Positions 1-10,009 are shown, counted from the first letter of the stretch. The stretch is DNA of 64,000 nt from Leptospira sp. (GCA_009991425.1 JAACWH010000025.1:16751-80750), one strand, 5' to 3'. Made by a program: numbers and translations. The notes: a model not told the origin generated them from the sequence alone.

Positions 1-710
1 TGTATCTTGGTAACCATGCATTTATCCACAAGAAAAGTATAACTCGTTTCATGGATGGGATAGGCTGGTTGATGCAGATCGTCATGTTCTTATCGTTAGG
101 ACTTTTGGTTTTCCCAAGTCAATTAAAGGAGATTCTGATTCCTGGATTGCTGTTCTCCTTCTTTTTAATATTTATTGCAAGACCCTTAGGTGTATTTATC
201 AGTTTAGCATTATTTCCAGTTACATGGAGAGAGAGAATGTTTATTTCTTGGGTTGGTCTACGAGGTGCAGCGCCTATTATACTTGCTACCTTTCCATTGA
301 CGGCAGGTGTTGAAAATTCCTCATTAATTTTTAACTTAGTATTTTTCACCGTATTAACTTCGCTTCTTATCCAAGGTTCCAGCTTAAAATTTATGGCAAA
401 ATTATTCCATGTTAACGAACCACTTGTTCGCAAAACAATATATCCTTTTGAATTCATAAACAGGGAAAATAGTGACGCAAAACTAGAAGAGTTCATCATA
501 CCTTTTGGCTCTCCCGTTGAAGGAATGAGTATTCGTGAATTGCAAATGCCTGAGGATGCATTAATTACCATCATCTGTCGCGGAGAAAACTACATTTCAC
601 CCAGTGGTCAAACCAGAATAGAAGGAGGAGACGTTCTTCTAATCCTTGTTAATGGTCAGAATATGAAAGAAGTTACAGCCTGCTTACAAGGTAAAACGCA
701 AGAAGTTTAA
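1..710 (+). CDS. Potassium/proton antiporter, NhaP2/CvrA type (3' part)
   Basis: The reading frame is open from base 3 and the protein is cut by the left edge of the window, so the ATG at 51 is internal. The visible part has the last membrane segments of a CPA1 cation/proton antiporter, including the loop SWVGLRGAAPIILATFP that is typical of the NhaP2 family, then a cytoplasmic tail. From about residue 150 of the part after base 51 the tail matches a TrkA_C domain (FGSPVEGMSIRELQMPEDAL, then GGDVLLILVNG), which in this family senses ligands and gates transport. Family role: exchange of K+ or Na+ for protons at the inner membrane. Substrate preference cannot be read from the sequence. No terminator is obvious before the convergent gene. 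Confidence 0.85.
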   Translation, partial: YLGNHAFIHKKSITRFMDGIGWLMQIVMFLSLGLLVFPSQLKEILIPGLLFSFFLIFIARPLGVFISLALFPVTWRERMFISWVGLRGAAPIILATFPLTAGVENSSLIFNLVFFTVLTSLLIQGSSLKFMAKLFHVNEPLVRKTIYPFEFINRENSDAKLEEFIIPFGSPVEGMSIRELQMPEDALITIICRGENYISPSGQTRIEGGDVLLILVNGQNMKEVTACLQGKTQEV

Positions 711-799
711 CTTTTTATTTGGAAAATTCTACTTTGCTTCGTTCGAAAGAATATATATTTTTGTTATATTTTAATTGGATATAAATCCTCCCATTCTAT

Positions 800-2017
800 C
801 TACTTTACTTTCACCAAATCGATGATTCGATTGTACACTTCGTCCACCGTTATGGCTTGTAGACATTTGTTGTCAAGGCAAGCAGACTTACGATGGTTGT
901 AAGCTGAAACACAAGGGCTGCAATGGTAATTTGCATAGAGGGCTTGTATATTTTTTCCCAGAGGCTTGTAGCAAATAGGTGTCTCTGGTCCAAAAAATAC
1001 AAGAGTGTGTAAATTAGTTAGTGATGCAAAATTGGGAGGTCCAGAGTCATTGCTCAATAGAAGATTTGAAATATTATAAAGATTTATGAGTTCTTGAAGT
1101 GTCGTCTGTCCTACGAAATTCACACAGCGTTCGCTCTGTACAGCATCACAAATTATATTACCACCTTCTATTTCCGAAGGAGCACCAGTGATAATGACGC
1201 AGAAATCTTTGTTATTTAATAGGCGTTTGGCTGTCGTAATGTAGTTCTCCATCGGCCAGCGACGGAGCGGAAGCAAATCACTTCCATTCGGATTAAATAG
1301 GATCAACTTTGTTTTCGCTGTGATGGATGGACAGTGAGAACGAAGTTTAGCAAAGATTGCTTTTTTTTCATCCTTGGATGATTGAAGCTTCAAGGAACGA
1401 ATATCGCTTTCGGGAATTTGTACCTTGGATAATGGTAGTGCGGTAGGATCTTCCCTTAGGGCATAGACTAGCGAAAGAAAGTTATGGCTGATGTGGCGAA
1501 CATGATTGTATAAGACTCGATGTGTATGTAGACTTCCTCGGTATAGTCCTTCCATATGAAATCGGTTGAAACCTACTCGTCTCCTTGCACTAAACAAATA
1601 ACCAATTAGGCTACTCATCCTAGAAAAAAGTTCTAGATCCAAGATGGCATCAAATTTTTGCCTGCGCATTATCCAAACCATCTTTAATAGTCCTTTGGCT
1701 AAACCTATTAAAGACTTTGAGGTAACTGTAAATACTTTTTGTGGATCGATAACGCCCATTAGATGAATGCTATCTTGCATTTCTTGGAATATGAAATAAT
1801 ATATTTCCACTCCTGGATAAAGCTCACGAGCCTTAAGGATAGAACTATAGGCAGATATACTTGAGCCCATTTCTGATATCTGTATAAAAAGAATTTTCTT
1901 AATAGGTTGTGTTTTCTTGGAAGCAAAAGGTTGTGAAATATAATCTACCATTGAGAATACAGCGCAAGCTGGAATTCCAACCCATTTATCTAAGGCACGC
2001 ATGAAATCAATAGTCAT
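800..2017 (-). CDS. Glycosyltransferase family 9 (heptosyltransferase-like)
   Basis: This is a GT-B fold enzyme of the ADP-heptose:LPS heptosyltransferase family, expected to add a sugar to lipopolysaccharide core at the cytoplasmic face. The N-terminal half starts with a KKILFIQISEMGSSI Rossmann strand. The C-terminal half has the family motif SNDSGPPNFASL at about residues 322-333 and the phosphate-binding stretch FNPNGSDLLPLRRWP. Near the C terminus four cysteines (about 366, 369, 380, 385) follow the pattern seen in many spirochaetal GT9 proteins. The start at 2017 is chosen over upstream ATGs at 2029 and 2092 because GGAG lies seven bases before it. It is divergent from the GT39-type gene. 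Donor and acceptor are unknown. Confidence 0.82.
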   Translation of the reverse strand: MTIDFMRALDKWVGIPACAVFSMVDYISQPFASKKTQPIKKILFIQISEMGSSISAYSSILKARELYPGVEIYYFIFQEMQDSIHLMGVIDPQKVFTVTSKSLIGLAKGLLKMVWIMRRQKFDAILDLELFSRMSSLIGYLFSARRRVGFNRFHMEGLYRGSLHTHRVLYNHVRHISHNFLSLVYALREDPTALPLSKVQIPESDIRSLKLQSSKDEKKAIFAKLRSHCPSITAKTKLILFNPNGSDLLPLRRWPMENYITTAKRLLNNKDFCVIITGAPSEIEGGNIICDAVQSERCVNFVGQTTLQELINLYNISNLLLSNDSGPPNFASLTNLHTLVFFGPETPICYKPLGKNIQALYANYHCSPCVSAYNHRKSACLDNKCLQAITVDEVYNRIIDLVKVK

Positions 2018-2374
2018 TATAAACTCCATCAAAATCGGTGGTTTGCTTTTTTGGTATGGATTGTTGATAAGAGAATGGCAAAAAAAACTCAAATTTTGGA
2101 ATTATTTTTTGACTTCCTATTAAAGAATTACTATAATTTTTAGTATTAATTCTTCTCGTCTGGACAATTTGATACATAAACATATTCATTGTGTAAATAT
2201 GTAATCTTTGAAACCCAATAGTTTCCTGTATGATCTTTATAAACATATTATGAATTTGGCAAATAGGAAGATGACAACATGACACAAATTAAAACTCCGC
2301 TTAGGAAAAATGCAATCAATTTATTATGAGTTGTGGATAGAGCATTTCTCTAAAATCTGCTTAATAGGTAAATT
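2018..2374. other. Divergent intergenic region between two glycosyltransferase genes
   Basis: This 357-base AT-rich stretch separates the minus-strand GT9 gene from the plus-strand GT39-type gene and must hold both promoters. I see no strong pair of -35 and -10 boxes with normal spacing and no stable hairpin. A minus-strand open frame at 2007-2285 lacks any recognisable motif and overlaps the GT9 start, so it is not counted as a gene. Confidence 0.5.
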
Positions 2375-3973
2375 ATGATAGGTAAGAACAGTCCAACAAT
2401 TTTTCGAAATACTTGCATCATTTTGTCATTGATACTGGGTATTTTCTTTCGTTTTGAAAATCTTGATAAAAAGCTAATTTGGCATGATGAAGTAGGGACA
2501 AGATTATTTTCTGCAGGTCTTCAAGTCGATGATTGGAGCAGTGTTCTATATACTGGCCAAGTTCTTGATGTTGATCTTGTTCGTTCGATACACAACACTC
2601 ATAAGAAAGATGCTATTGATATTCTGAGAGGTCTAGCACAGGACGATCCTCACCATCCACCTTTGTATTATTTTTTGGCTGGAATCTGGGGTCGGATTTT
2701 CAGTGATGATATTGTCACACTAAGAATGCTTTCTGCTATTTTCAGTCTATTGATGTTTCCGGGGATTTTTTGGTTTTGCCGTGAACTTTTTCAATCTCAG
2801 AGGATTGCTTGGACAGCGAGCGCACTTTTAGCAGTCTCTCCCTTTTTCGTTTTGTATGCCCAAGAAGCCCGTGAATACACACTTTGGTTCGCACTAATTT
2901 TGCTTTCGAACGCTGCCTTAATACGTGCAATTCGTCTTACAGAACTAAAGGAAGAGACAAATTCGACAAATCACATCTTTATATCTTGGACACTGTGTAC
3001 TTTCATTACTGCTTTAGCACTCTATACCTCGCTTGCAACAGCGACTGTTATTCTTTCGCAGGCAGTGTTCATTCTTTTCAGAGAAAAATTTCGTTTCAAT
3101 AAAATTACTTTAATGAGTGCTGGAGCATTGTCCTTAGGTGTAGTAATATTTGCACCCTGGGCATATGCTCTTGCTATGCGATGGGAGGCATTTCAAATCT
3201 CCATGGCTTGGTCAAAAATGATCATCATTCCGAATAGTAGTCTACTATCAATTTTAGCTTTAAATATAAGTCGAATTGTTATTGATTTCTGGCCTGATTA
3301 CCAAGGCATAGAAAGTTTTGTAGCAGTGGGCTTAGCAAGCTTATTTGTGCTAACAGCAATTTGTTTCTTAATAAAGTATGCTCCATTCAAAAAAGGGGCC
3401 CTTGTTCTTTTTCTAATAATAGTTCCTATTTCCATCGTATTAGTGCCGGATTTAGTGTTAGGTGGAATAAGATCCGTTTCGGCGAGATACCTCGCACCCT
3501 CTCTGATAGGAATACTTGTCGCTATTGCCTATCTCCTAGGTGCTGAATCGGAAAGTGGAAAACTTCGAATTCAAAATACTGTATTTATTGTACTCCTTGT
3601 TCTTGGTATTGCAAGTTGCTTTCTTAATTCTAAACAGGAGGTCGTCTGGACTAAGGGTATAAGCTATAATCTTCCTAAGGTAGCAGATATGATCAATCAA
3701 TCCCAAACTGCTCTAGTTGTGGGAAATCGAGAAAGGCATCATCCTGGAAATCTTCTTGCATTGAGTTATCTTCTCAAGGATGAAACTAAGATGCAATTTT
3801 TGGCTACAGAACAGGAATACGAACTACCCCAAAATTTCTCTGGGATTTTTCTTTACAGTCCTACAGATCAATTTCGAAAAGCTCTAGAAAAGAATGAAAA
3901 TGTTACTACCCGCTTGTTGATGGAAGATCTCCACCTCCAATTATGGATTGTGGAACCAATTGTTATTCGTTAG
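2375..3973 (+). CDS. Membrane glycosyltransferase, GT39/ArnT-like (PMT_2)
   Basis: This 532-residue polytopic protein looks like a lipid-phosphate-sugar-dependent glycosyltransferase of the GT-C class. The first membrane helix (about 13-27) is followed by the family Asp-Glu pair in WHDEVGTRLFS (D38, E39). A second conserved loop, DDPHHPPLYYFLAG, lies near residue 90, then YAQEAREYTLW. About ten further hydrophobic helices run to about residue 415, and a soluble tail of about 110 residues ends the protein. Members of the family move a sugar from a polyprenyl-phosphate donor to lipid A, protein or glycan on the periplasmic side. The substrate cannot be predicted here. It is divergent from the GT9 gene, which fits a role in surface glycan assembly. 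Confidence 0.78.
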   Translation: MIGKNSPTIFRNTCIILSLILGIFFRFENLDKKLIWHDEVGTRLFSAGLQVDDWSSVLYTGQVLDVDLVRSIHNTHKKDAIDILRGLAQDDPHHPPLYYFLAGIWGRIFSDDIVTLRMLSAIFSLLMFPGIFWFCRELFQSQRIAWTASALLAVSPFFVLYAQEAREYTLWFALILLSNAALIRAIRLTELKEETNSTNHIFISWTLCTFITALALYTSLATATVILSQAVFILFREKFRFNKITLMSAGALSLGVVIFAPWAYALAMRWEAFQISMAWSKMIIIPNSSLLSILALNISRIVIDFWPDYQGIESFVAVGLASLFVLTAICFLIKYAPFKKGALVLFLIIVPISIVLVPDLVLGGIRSVSARYLAPSLIGILVAIAYLLGAESESGKLRIQNTVFIVLLVLGIASCFLNSKQEVVWTKGISYNLPKVADMINQSQTALVVGNRERHHPGNLLALSYLLKDETKMQFLATEQEYELPQNFSGIFLYSPTDQFRKALEKNENVTTRLLMEDLHLQLWIVEPIVIR

Positions 3974-4082
3974 TTGTTATTCTGATTTAAATCTTGGTTA
4001 TGCAAATAGGTGTTACGGATTTTGGATAAAATTATTTAACTGCTTAAGAAAATATTTCTCCTGTGAAGCAATAGCAATCTGC

Positions 4083-4580
4083 TTAAGGTTGTCTGAGACT
4101 CAATCTTACAGATCTAAATCGAATTTTTTCATCTTCTGAATTCCCATTGACGACTTGGTATTTGAGAAGTATTAGATTGTCTTTTGGAAATCCATTTTTA
4201 ATGAGAAAATTGTATACAGCTAAACCCCTATATTTCGCTAAATTTTCGTTACGACTCTTATCCCCTGATTGATCTGCAAGACCCATGATCTCAAGAGATC
4301 CAAAAGTTTGGATCATGGCACTTTGCCCAATCACCTTTAATAGATTTTCTTGATTGATTTTATTTAGATGACTCATCCCTTTATCAAACAATATGAAATC
4401 AAATTCGAGTTTGATCAGTGTTTTTAGATTTGAATTAAGATTCGAATGGGAAGCAGAAGAACGATTTTTTGCTAAGAAATTTTCCTTTTTTAAAATGGTT
4501 TTGCGAGGACGGTAAATTTTAAGGAATAAATAAATTAGAATCAATAAACAAAATAGGAGGGAGATTATAATAAATATCAT
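4083..4580 (-). CDS. OmpA-like domain protein with N-terminal membrane anchor
   Basis: This 165-residue protein has one hydrophobic helix at about residues 2-22, a basic linker, and a C-terminal OmpA-like peptidoglycan-binding domain. The domain shows a degenerate form of the usual motif: the position normally GHTD is GLAD, followed by the Asn, Leu and Arg positions in RNENLAKYRGLAVYNFLI, a Gly-Phe-Pro turn and a final R-S-V-R-L strand. Known family role: binding of diaminopimelate peptidoglycan to tie the envelope to the wall. The anchor looks like an uncleaved inner-membrane helix because no signal-peptidase site is clear. Convergent with the upstream GT39-type gene. Confidence 0.72.
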   Translation of the reverse strand: MIFIIISLLFCLLILIYLFLKIYRPRKTILKKENFLAKNRSSASHSNLNSNLKTLIKLEFDFILFDKGMSHLNKINQENLLKVIGQSAMIQTFGSLEIMGLADQSGDKSRNENLAKYRGLAVYNFLIKNGFPKDNLILLKYQVVNGNSEDEKIRFRSVRLSLRQP

Positions 4581-4863
4581 CAGTATTAATTGCCTTATTA
4601 GAGTTGTATCTTTTCCGATTTTAAAAATCTAACCTATATCCCCAAATCTAGTAAATAAATTTAAATTTTTCATTGAAAACAGAGACTATAAATACATGAA
4701 TTTTAATTTAATTTTTTCTAATAGAAGAGAAAGGATGATATTTTATAATTCCTATCGTACTAATTTAAAATTCATTTAAGGTATTATTAAATTTTATATC
4801 AAAATCAGTCTTCAATAATAGAGCATATCCGAGGCAAAAATTATCCATGAAATATAAATAAGA

Positions 4864-7206
4864 TTATAACTCGTTATCTCCTGCATTGACTCCAATCATA
4901 ATAGGAACATTTCCTGTTAAATGAATATTAATAAGTCCAAATTGAATACCCTTTAATTTCTTAGTTAAATTAAAAAGACCGACTTGAACTCCATTATAGG
5001 ATTCAGTCATATTCCATGCACCTACAGATACTCCTTGAAATTTGCTATTAAGATTTACTCCACCGACTTGTAATCCATAACCAGATGATCCATTTATTAA
5101 ACCCACTTGCATTCCTTCCATTCTCATATCAATATTAATTCCACCTACTTGAAGTTGTCCTTGACTAGCAAAGTTAATTGCCCCTATTTGAGCAAAATTC
5201 TGACCACTATCTATGTTAAATGCAGAAGCTTGAAAGTAAGTCTTTCTTGAAAGATTAAAAAACAAAGCTACTTGCACATAAGGATCATCGCCTTGACTGA
5301 ATGGGGCAGACCTCATTTCCCTTGAAACCATATTAAATATTCCTGCTAATTGAATATAGGCCTCTGTTTCAGCATGATTTCCAATACCCGCTAATTGAAA
5401 CGGTGTAAATTTAGCCCGATTAAAAATGAGAGATATCTGTCCAGGAATAACAATTCCAGAAGCAACATTGAATAATCCTCCTACTTGTCCATTAACGTTT
5501 CCATTCGTGTAATTAAATCCACCAGTTATTTGTGGAAATGTTAAATGAGATTCTGAAAAATTTCCAATCCCAGAAATTTGTACAGAAGTGGATTCAGCCA
5601 TATTCACACCGAGACTTAATTGTGGGAATAATACTTTTTTACCATAATTGGCTAGAATTCCAACTTGCATTCCATTTACATCTTGTTTAGTTATTGCAAT
5701 TGGAGCAAAGCCAAACCCATATAGCGATTTCTGATTGAATTGAGCTATTCCTATCTGTACTCCATAAAAATTATCTTCTATTAAATTAATTATACCTAAT
5801 TGAAATCCAGCATACTTTCCCTCAATCTGATTGATCCCTCCTATCTCAAGACCTTTTAATTCAATGGAACGATTAAATAATCCCAAATCCAGTCCTGTAA
5901 CTGAATCATTTTTAGAATACAATAAACCTAAACGTAAGCCATCAATTTCTGTATCATTAGTATAAATTTGTACAGGTGCATAAAAACTAATTTGGATAGG
6001 TGACCATTCTCGGCTAACGAAACCTGTATTGTTTCGAATTGACCGTTCCTCATAGTTTGAGTTATAGAATAAAGTAAAAGGGAATCTTGCATTCTTAGCT
6101 ATGTTTATGAATCCCAATTGAAATCCATATAAATCATGACTTTCATTGATTAAACCAATCATGGAACCATTTGTTTTAAGAGCTCGATTTATTATACCGA
6201 CCTGAGAATAATTTGTAGAGCCAGTTAAATTAATTCCACCAAATTGAAAAACTGAAAAGTTGGATTGATTTATTAAACTAACTTGTGTTTGGGAATATTT
6301 TGCAGAATTATAGAATAAAGAAATTTGTTTACTGCTTGGACATTCTTTCGTACAAGAGTTTTCATTGAATAAGCTACTTATTTGCCAACTATTTGAATTA
6401 GAAAAATTTCCTAATCCAGCTATTTGAAAATTTACTTTGTCAGCAGTATTTCCTATAATGGCAAGTTGAATTATTCCTTCATCTACACTATTTGCTATTA
6501 TCGCAGTTTGAATAATAGATTTTTCAGAGGTATTCAATAATCCAGCAATTTGAAAGTAAGAATAGTTAGAAATATTTACTCCTGTACTTATTTGAATAAG
6601 AGTATTTTTACTCAAATTTGAAAGTCCCGCTATTTGGAGACCTCCTTTATTACTATAATTAAATCCTCCTGAAAATTGTAGATTCCCATCGTTTGTATTA
6701 TTAAGAATTCCTGAAACCTGCAAAGGAGCTGATCTAGATTGATTAAATCCAATACTATACTGACCTAATAAAGCTCCGTCAGCCCAATTGACTAAAACAC
6801 CTAGCATAGGCATATATACATGGTCCTTAAATCCGATATTAATTACTCCTATTTGAATGTTATGTGGATTTTGAGAAGCATTTACGACACCAATTTGAAA
6901 TCCATAAACTCTCTCACTAAAATTGAAAATACCTAATTGAGCTCCTGAATGTTTTCTAGTAAAATTCACTAAGCCCAATGAAATTCCAGCTGAATTATTC
7001 TTAACAGTATTTATGAGTCCCGTATCAAGTCCGTATACGTTTTCGTTGACTCCGTAAAATAAATTAAATCTAAATCCTACAACTGTTTTTCGTGAATCTG
7101 CTAATTGATATGGTTCATAAATGGCAATTTGTATTGGCGTAGTTTCAGTTTCTGCATATAAGATAGTGGATAAAAAGAATAAAAATATTAAAATACAACT
7201 TTTCAT
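4864..7206 (-). CDS. LA_2272-type surface repeat protein, two tandem halves
   Basis: This 780-residue exported protein starts with a signal peptide (about residues 1-18, cleavage after LYA). The rest consists of many short degenerate repeats of the type G-x-Q-hydrophobic-G-hydrophobic-hydrophobic-N, spaced about 16-25 residues, for example YGFQIGVVN and KGLEIGGIN. This matches the leptospiral LA_2272 family of surface repeat proteins, whose function is unknown. The protein has two homologous halves: IQIAIYEP near residue 25 and IQISFYAP near residue 405 each begin the same order of blocks (a G-x-R-x-N/G-L start, a Y-G/T-G-L-D box, then Q-x-G-x-x-N repeats). The repeats probably stack as beta strands. 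It stands alone, with about 280 bases after it and 225 before it. Confidence 0.75.
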   Translation of the reverse strand: MKSCILIFLFFLSTILYAETETTPIQIAIYEPYQLADSRKTVVGFRFNLFYGVNENVYGLDTGLINTVKNNSAGISLGLVNFTRKHSGAQLGIFNFSERVYGFQIGVVNASQNPHNIQIGVINIGFKDHVYMPMLGVLVNWADGALLGQYSIGFNQSRSAPLQVSGILNNTNDGNLQFSGGFNYSNKGGLQIAGLSNLSKNTLIQISTGVNISNYSYFQIAGLLNTSEKSIIQTAIIANSVDEGIIQLAIIGNTADKVNFQIAGLGNFSNSNSWQISSLFNENSCTKECPSSKQISLFYNSAKYSQTQVSLINQSNFSVFQFGGINLTGSTNYSQVGIINRALKTNGSMIGLINESHDLYGFQLGFINIAKNARFPFTLFYNSNYEERSIRNNTGFVSREWSPIQISFYAPVQIYTNDTEIDGLRLGLLYSKNDSVTGLDLGLFNRSIELKGLEIGGINQIEGKYAGFQLGIINLIEDNFYGVQIGIAQFNQKSLYGFGFAPIAITKQDVNGMQVGILANYGKKVLFPQLSLGVNMAESTSVQISGIGNFSESHLTFPQITGGFNYTNGNVNGQVGGLFNVASGIVIPGQISLIFNRAKFTPFQLAGIGNHAETEAYIQLAGIFNMVSREMRSAPFSQGDDPYVQVALFFNLSRKTYFQASAFNIDSGQNFAQIGAINFASQGQLQVGGINIDMRMEGMQVGLINGSSGYGLQVGGVNLNSKFQGVSVGAWNMTESYNGVQVGLFNLTKKLKGIQFGLINIHLTGNVPIMIGVNAGDNEL

Positions 7207-7432
7207 TATTAGGTTCCTATTTAATTTTCATTCTATAACTTTCGTTCTTTTCTAAAAAACTATCGAGAATAAATTCTATAAATCGTGAATAATATTTTCC
7301 AACTTATAATAATCAATTATATGTGTCTAAAAAATTATTAATTCTTAATAGATTTTATCTACATATTAAGTGAAGAATTTCGTTTTATGAAATAGTTTAT
7401 AGAACGCTTAAATCTGAAAGACTTCATTTATA

Positions 7433-10009
7433 TTACCTCCTTGGCTGTATCCATTCGGCATTATCTCTCCAGTTTTCTGTAGTCCCAGAAAAAGGAAATA
7501 GTTTGTCCAGGAAAGAAGATAACCAAGGTAGATTGGAGGGTTTCCACTTAAAGATAGATACTGATTTGAATTCAGCATCAACTGGTAATTCAGTAGAAAT
7601 AAATGGGCCAGCAAGCTCTTCACTGCATGTCGGCCAGACATTTAAATAAAATCGCATAGGTAAGTGGGGAATAGGTGTTGGTGATCCTGAACTTCTATGA
7701 TGAATTAGAATGTCGTCCACAAACCAACGTATTTCTTCCGCATCCCACTCAATCGCATATTTATGAAAGTCCTCAGCTGCATCGAAACCAAGATCAACTA
7801 TAACGGGAGTTCCACGAAATCCATAATTATAAAGATCGCCTTCATCGCCTGGGTTATAGAATACATTTAAGAGAATCTGAGATGTATCACGACCTAAAAA
7901 TTCGACGTCTATCTCTTGCCAAGGGTCGAAACGGTAGAGGAAAAATGCAGTGATCACTCCCGATGTTTTTACGGGCTTCATGATCACTTCGAATCTACCA
8001 TACAAGAACTTAGCATCTGATGTATCCTTGCTTGCAATAGATCCGGCTGTGAAATTTCGATCGCCCCTTGATTCTTTCCGAAGCTGAAGCTTTACCCCAC
8101 CTTTTTCTATGGGGATAACATTCCCAGGATTGAAGTGAGCAGCGTTGCAAAAATGCGTAGAGTCAAGTTGATCCCATAATTTTGTATCAATAGGACTAAG
8201 ACTATCTTCTCTTAACGGAAGATAGTTGCCTGTTCGTTTCGAATAGCCTAGTTTTCTATCGCTATCACCAGACTCACAATATCCAGCTATTTTGTTGGGA
8301 TGTAAAATCCAAGGATCTGTGTCATGCTCCAGCACCTTACAATTAACAGGCGCAACTTTCATTTTAAAGCTTGGGGTGTAACTCACTGCAATGTATAAAA
8401 GAGCTATTAATAAAAGCCATGGCGATAAACGTGAAATAAGTTTTGGTAGTGTGACAGTGGTACGACTAAGAACGGCACGAAAAGCACGCAGAACAGTTAA
8501 AATTCGAAGACTATCCTTTATTCCCAGAGAACGTATTCCATGAATTTCTGTTTTTTGTTTCTCAGGAACAGGATGCCGAGGTGAACGGGCTACTACATGC
8601 CAGAACTGACGATTCGTTATAAAATCAACTAGACCTATAAGTACGCCCATAACATCGAGATAAAATGCTATAGGATAAGTCAAGATAACCCAGATAAAGG
8701 TAACTAGGCTGAGTTGCCGAAAACCAGCAAGCCCTACGATTAAAACCACTAAGGGTGCACAAAGACTGATGAGTCCTAAGGCCTGAATTGTATATGGAAT
8801 GGGTATTGCAGCTTGGGACAGATTGTTTGCAATGAAAGCCATACTAAGATTAATAATAATTACTACAGCTGGAAAAACCCAGGCGATAATGATTGCAATC
8901 TCAGACAAAAATGCGGCTCCCCGAGAAGGTCGTTGCTTTCTAGCAATCATTGTTCCTAGAATCAAGCTAACTAAAAGTGCTGCAATCTGTGGAACAAGAA
9001 GCATTCCTTGTAGGATGATCAGACCGATATCTAGGTGTAAGAAAAATACAAAGAGTGCAATTAGATAATGCACACCATGAAATATAAATTGTAATTTTTC
9101 AGCTACGGAAAGAGGAGCAGAGGATAGCTGATCCATATGGCTAAAAAATGCATTGGTATGTCCATTCGCCCATCGCCTTCGACGAGAAAGGAAGCTGAAC
9201 ATATTCGGAGAAACTTCTTCGACTGAACCATAAAATGGATTATAAATAATTTTTTCACCTTTTAGGATGATTCTATAACTGAATTCGGCATCTTCCGTTA
9301 TACAGTTGCTAAGTGGAAATTCTTGTAGTAATCCAGTCTCCATTACGACTGTTGTCCCAGTGAAGAAAAGGGAAAGTTTCAATTTTGTGAAGGCTACATT
9401 GAACAATTCACAACCGATGTGTTGGTGTAGAGAATCCCATAATTGAAAGAAACCAAGTGCCGAAAGTGGAGAACGACGGCCTTGAATAATTCGAGATTTA
9501 TTTTCTTGAAGCAGACAAATGGATGAACGTATCCATTCAGGATTTGCTTGGTGATCGCTATCGAGAATGGATAGATAATCCGTTGTTAGTCGAGATGTCA
9601 TCCAATTCAATTTCTCGCTTTTGGAGTCATAGCCAGTGAATGCTACGACCAACTTTTTTCCATTTCCGTTTAATAGTTCTATTTTATCTTGATCATTTAC
9701 TCGAAGGTCTACATCTGGAAAGGCTGATGCAAGCAGAGGAATACTACTGTCTGAGCGGTCTTTCAAAAGTAGATAGATTTCTAATGGACCCTTATGGTCT
9801 TGGCTTAGAACTGAGCGTATAACTCGCATTGTTCCTTCGCCTTCATTACGTGCAGGAATTAATACCGCCACGGATCTATCAGGATATTCATTGAATTCTC
9901 TAAATCCTGACCTTCCTTTGAGAAATACTATAACACAGAGATAATGTCCTAAGGAATATATAGAAAGTAGTATTACTAAGCTTATACAAACCCAAAGTAA
10001 TATTGTCAT
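7433..10009 (-). CDS. Bifunctional GT2 glycosyltransferase - GH16 glycoside hydrolase fusion
   Basis: This 858-residue protein joins a processive-type GT2 synthase to a glycoside hydrolase. A membrane helix (about 4-32) leads into the GT2 domain with the nucleotide-sugar loop IPARNEGEG, the DSD motif at 150-152, the TED motif at 238-240 and RRRRW at 276-280, where the usual Q of QxxRW is R. Several membrane helices follow (about 310-560). The C-terminal 270 residues are a GH16 domain (laminarinase/lichenase family) that keeps the catalytic signature EIDVE at 699-703. The GH16 domain should lie on the outer side of the inner membrane. Inference: the protein makes a beta-glucan and cuts or transglycosylates it as it emerges. 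Its start overlaps the next gene upstream by four bases (ATGA), so they are coupled. Confidence 0.88.
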   Translation of the reverse strand: MTILLWVCISLVILLSIYSLGHYLCVIVFLKGRSGFREFNEYPDRSVAVLIPARNEGEGTMRVIRSVLSQDHKGPLEIYLLLKDRSDSSIPLLASAFPDVDLRVNDQDKIELLNGNGKKLVVAFTGYDSKSEKLNWMTSRLTTDYLSILDSDHQANPEWIRSSICLLQENKSRIIQGRRSPLSALGFFQLWDSLHQHIGCELFNVAFTKLKLSLFFTGTTVVMETGLLQEFPLSNCITEDAEFSYRIILKGEKIIYNPFYGSVEEVSPNMFSFLSRRRRWANGHTNAFFSHMDQLSSAPLSVAEKLQFIFHGVHYLIALFVFFLHLDIGLIILQGMLLVPQIAALLVSLILGTMIARKQRPSRGAAFLSEIAIIIAWVFPAVVIIINLSMAFIANNLSQAAIPIPYTIQALGLISLCAPLVVLIVGLAGFRQLSLVTFIWVILTYPIAFYLDVMGVLIGLVDFITNRQFWHVVARSPRHPVPEKQKTEIHGIRSLGIKDSLRILTVLRAFRAVLSRTTVTLPKLISRLSPWLLLIALLYIAVSYTPSFKMKVAPVNCKVLEHDTDPWILHPNKIAGYCESGDSDRKLGYSKRTGNYLPLREDSLSPIDTKLWDQLDSTHFCNAAHFNPGNVIPIEKGGVKLQLRKESRGDRNFTAGSIASKDTSDAKFLYGRFEVIMKPVKTSGVITAFFLYRFDPWQEIDVEFLGRDTSQILLNVFYNPGDEGDLYNYGFRGTPVIVDLGFDAAEDFHKYAIEWDAEEIRWFVDDILIHHRSSGSPTPIPHLPMRFYLNVWPTCSEELAGPFISTELPVDAEFKSVSIFKWKPSNLPWLSSFLDKLFPFSGTTENWRDNAEWIQPRR

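Noticed and set aside
22..30. Perfect DnaA-box sequence TTATCCACA
   Set aside because: It is a single copy inside the antiporter coding frame, with no cluster of boxes or AT-rich unwinding region, so it is not an origin.
119..574. 151-codon minus-strand open frame
   Set aside because: It lies wholly opposite the antiporter gene, shows no domain and has poor composition for a protein; it is a shadow frame.
2007..2285. 92-codon minus-strand open frame
   Set aside because: It overlaps the GT9 start and has no motif or ribosome-binding site.
4864..7206. Repetitive DNA that could be taken for a CRISPR or tandem repeat array
   Set aside because: The repeat is at the protein level, with variable DNA and variable spacing; there are no constant repeats with unique spacers.
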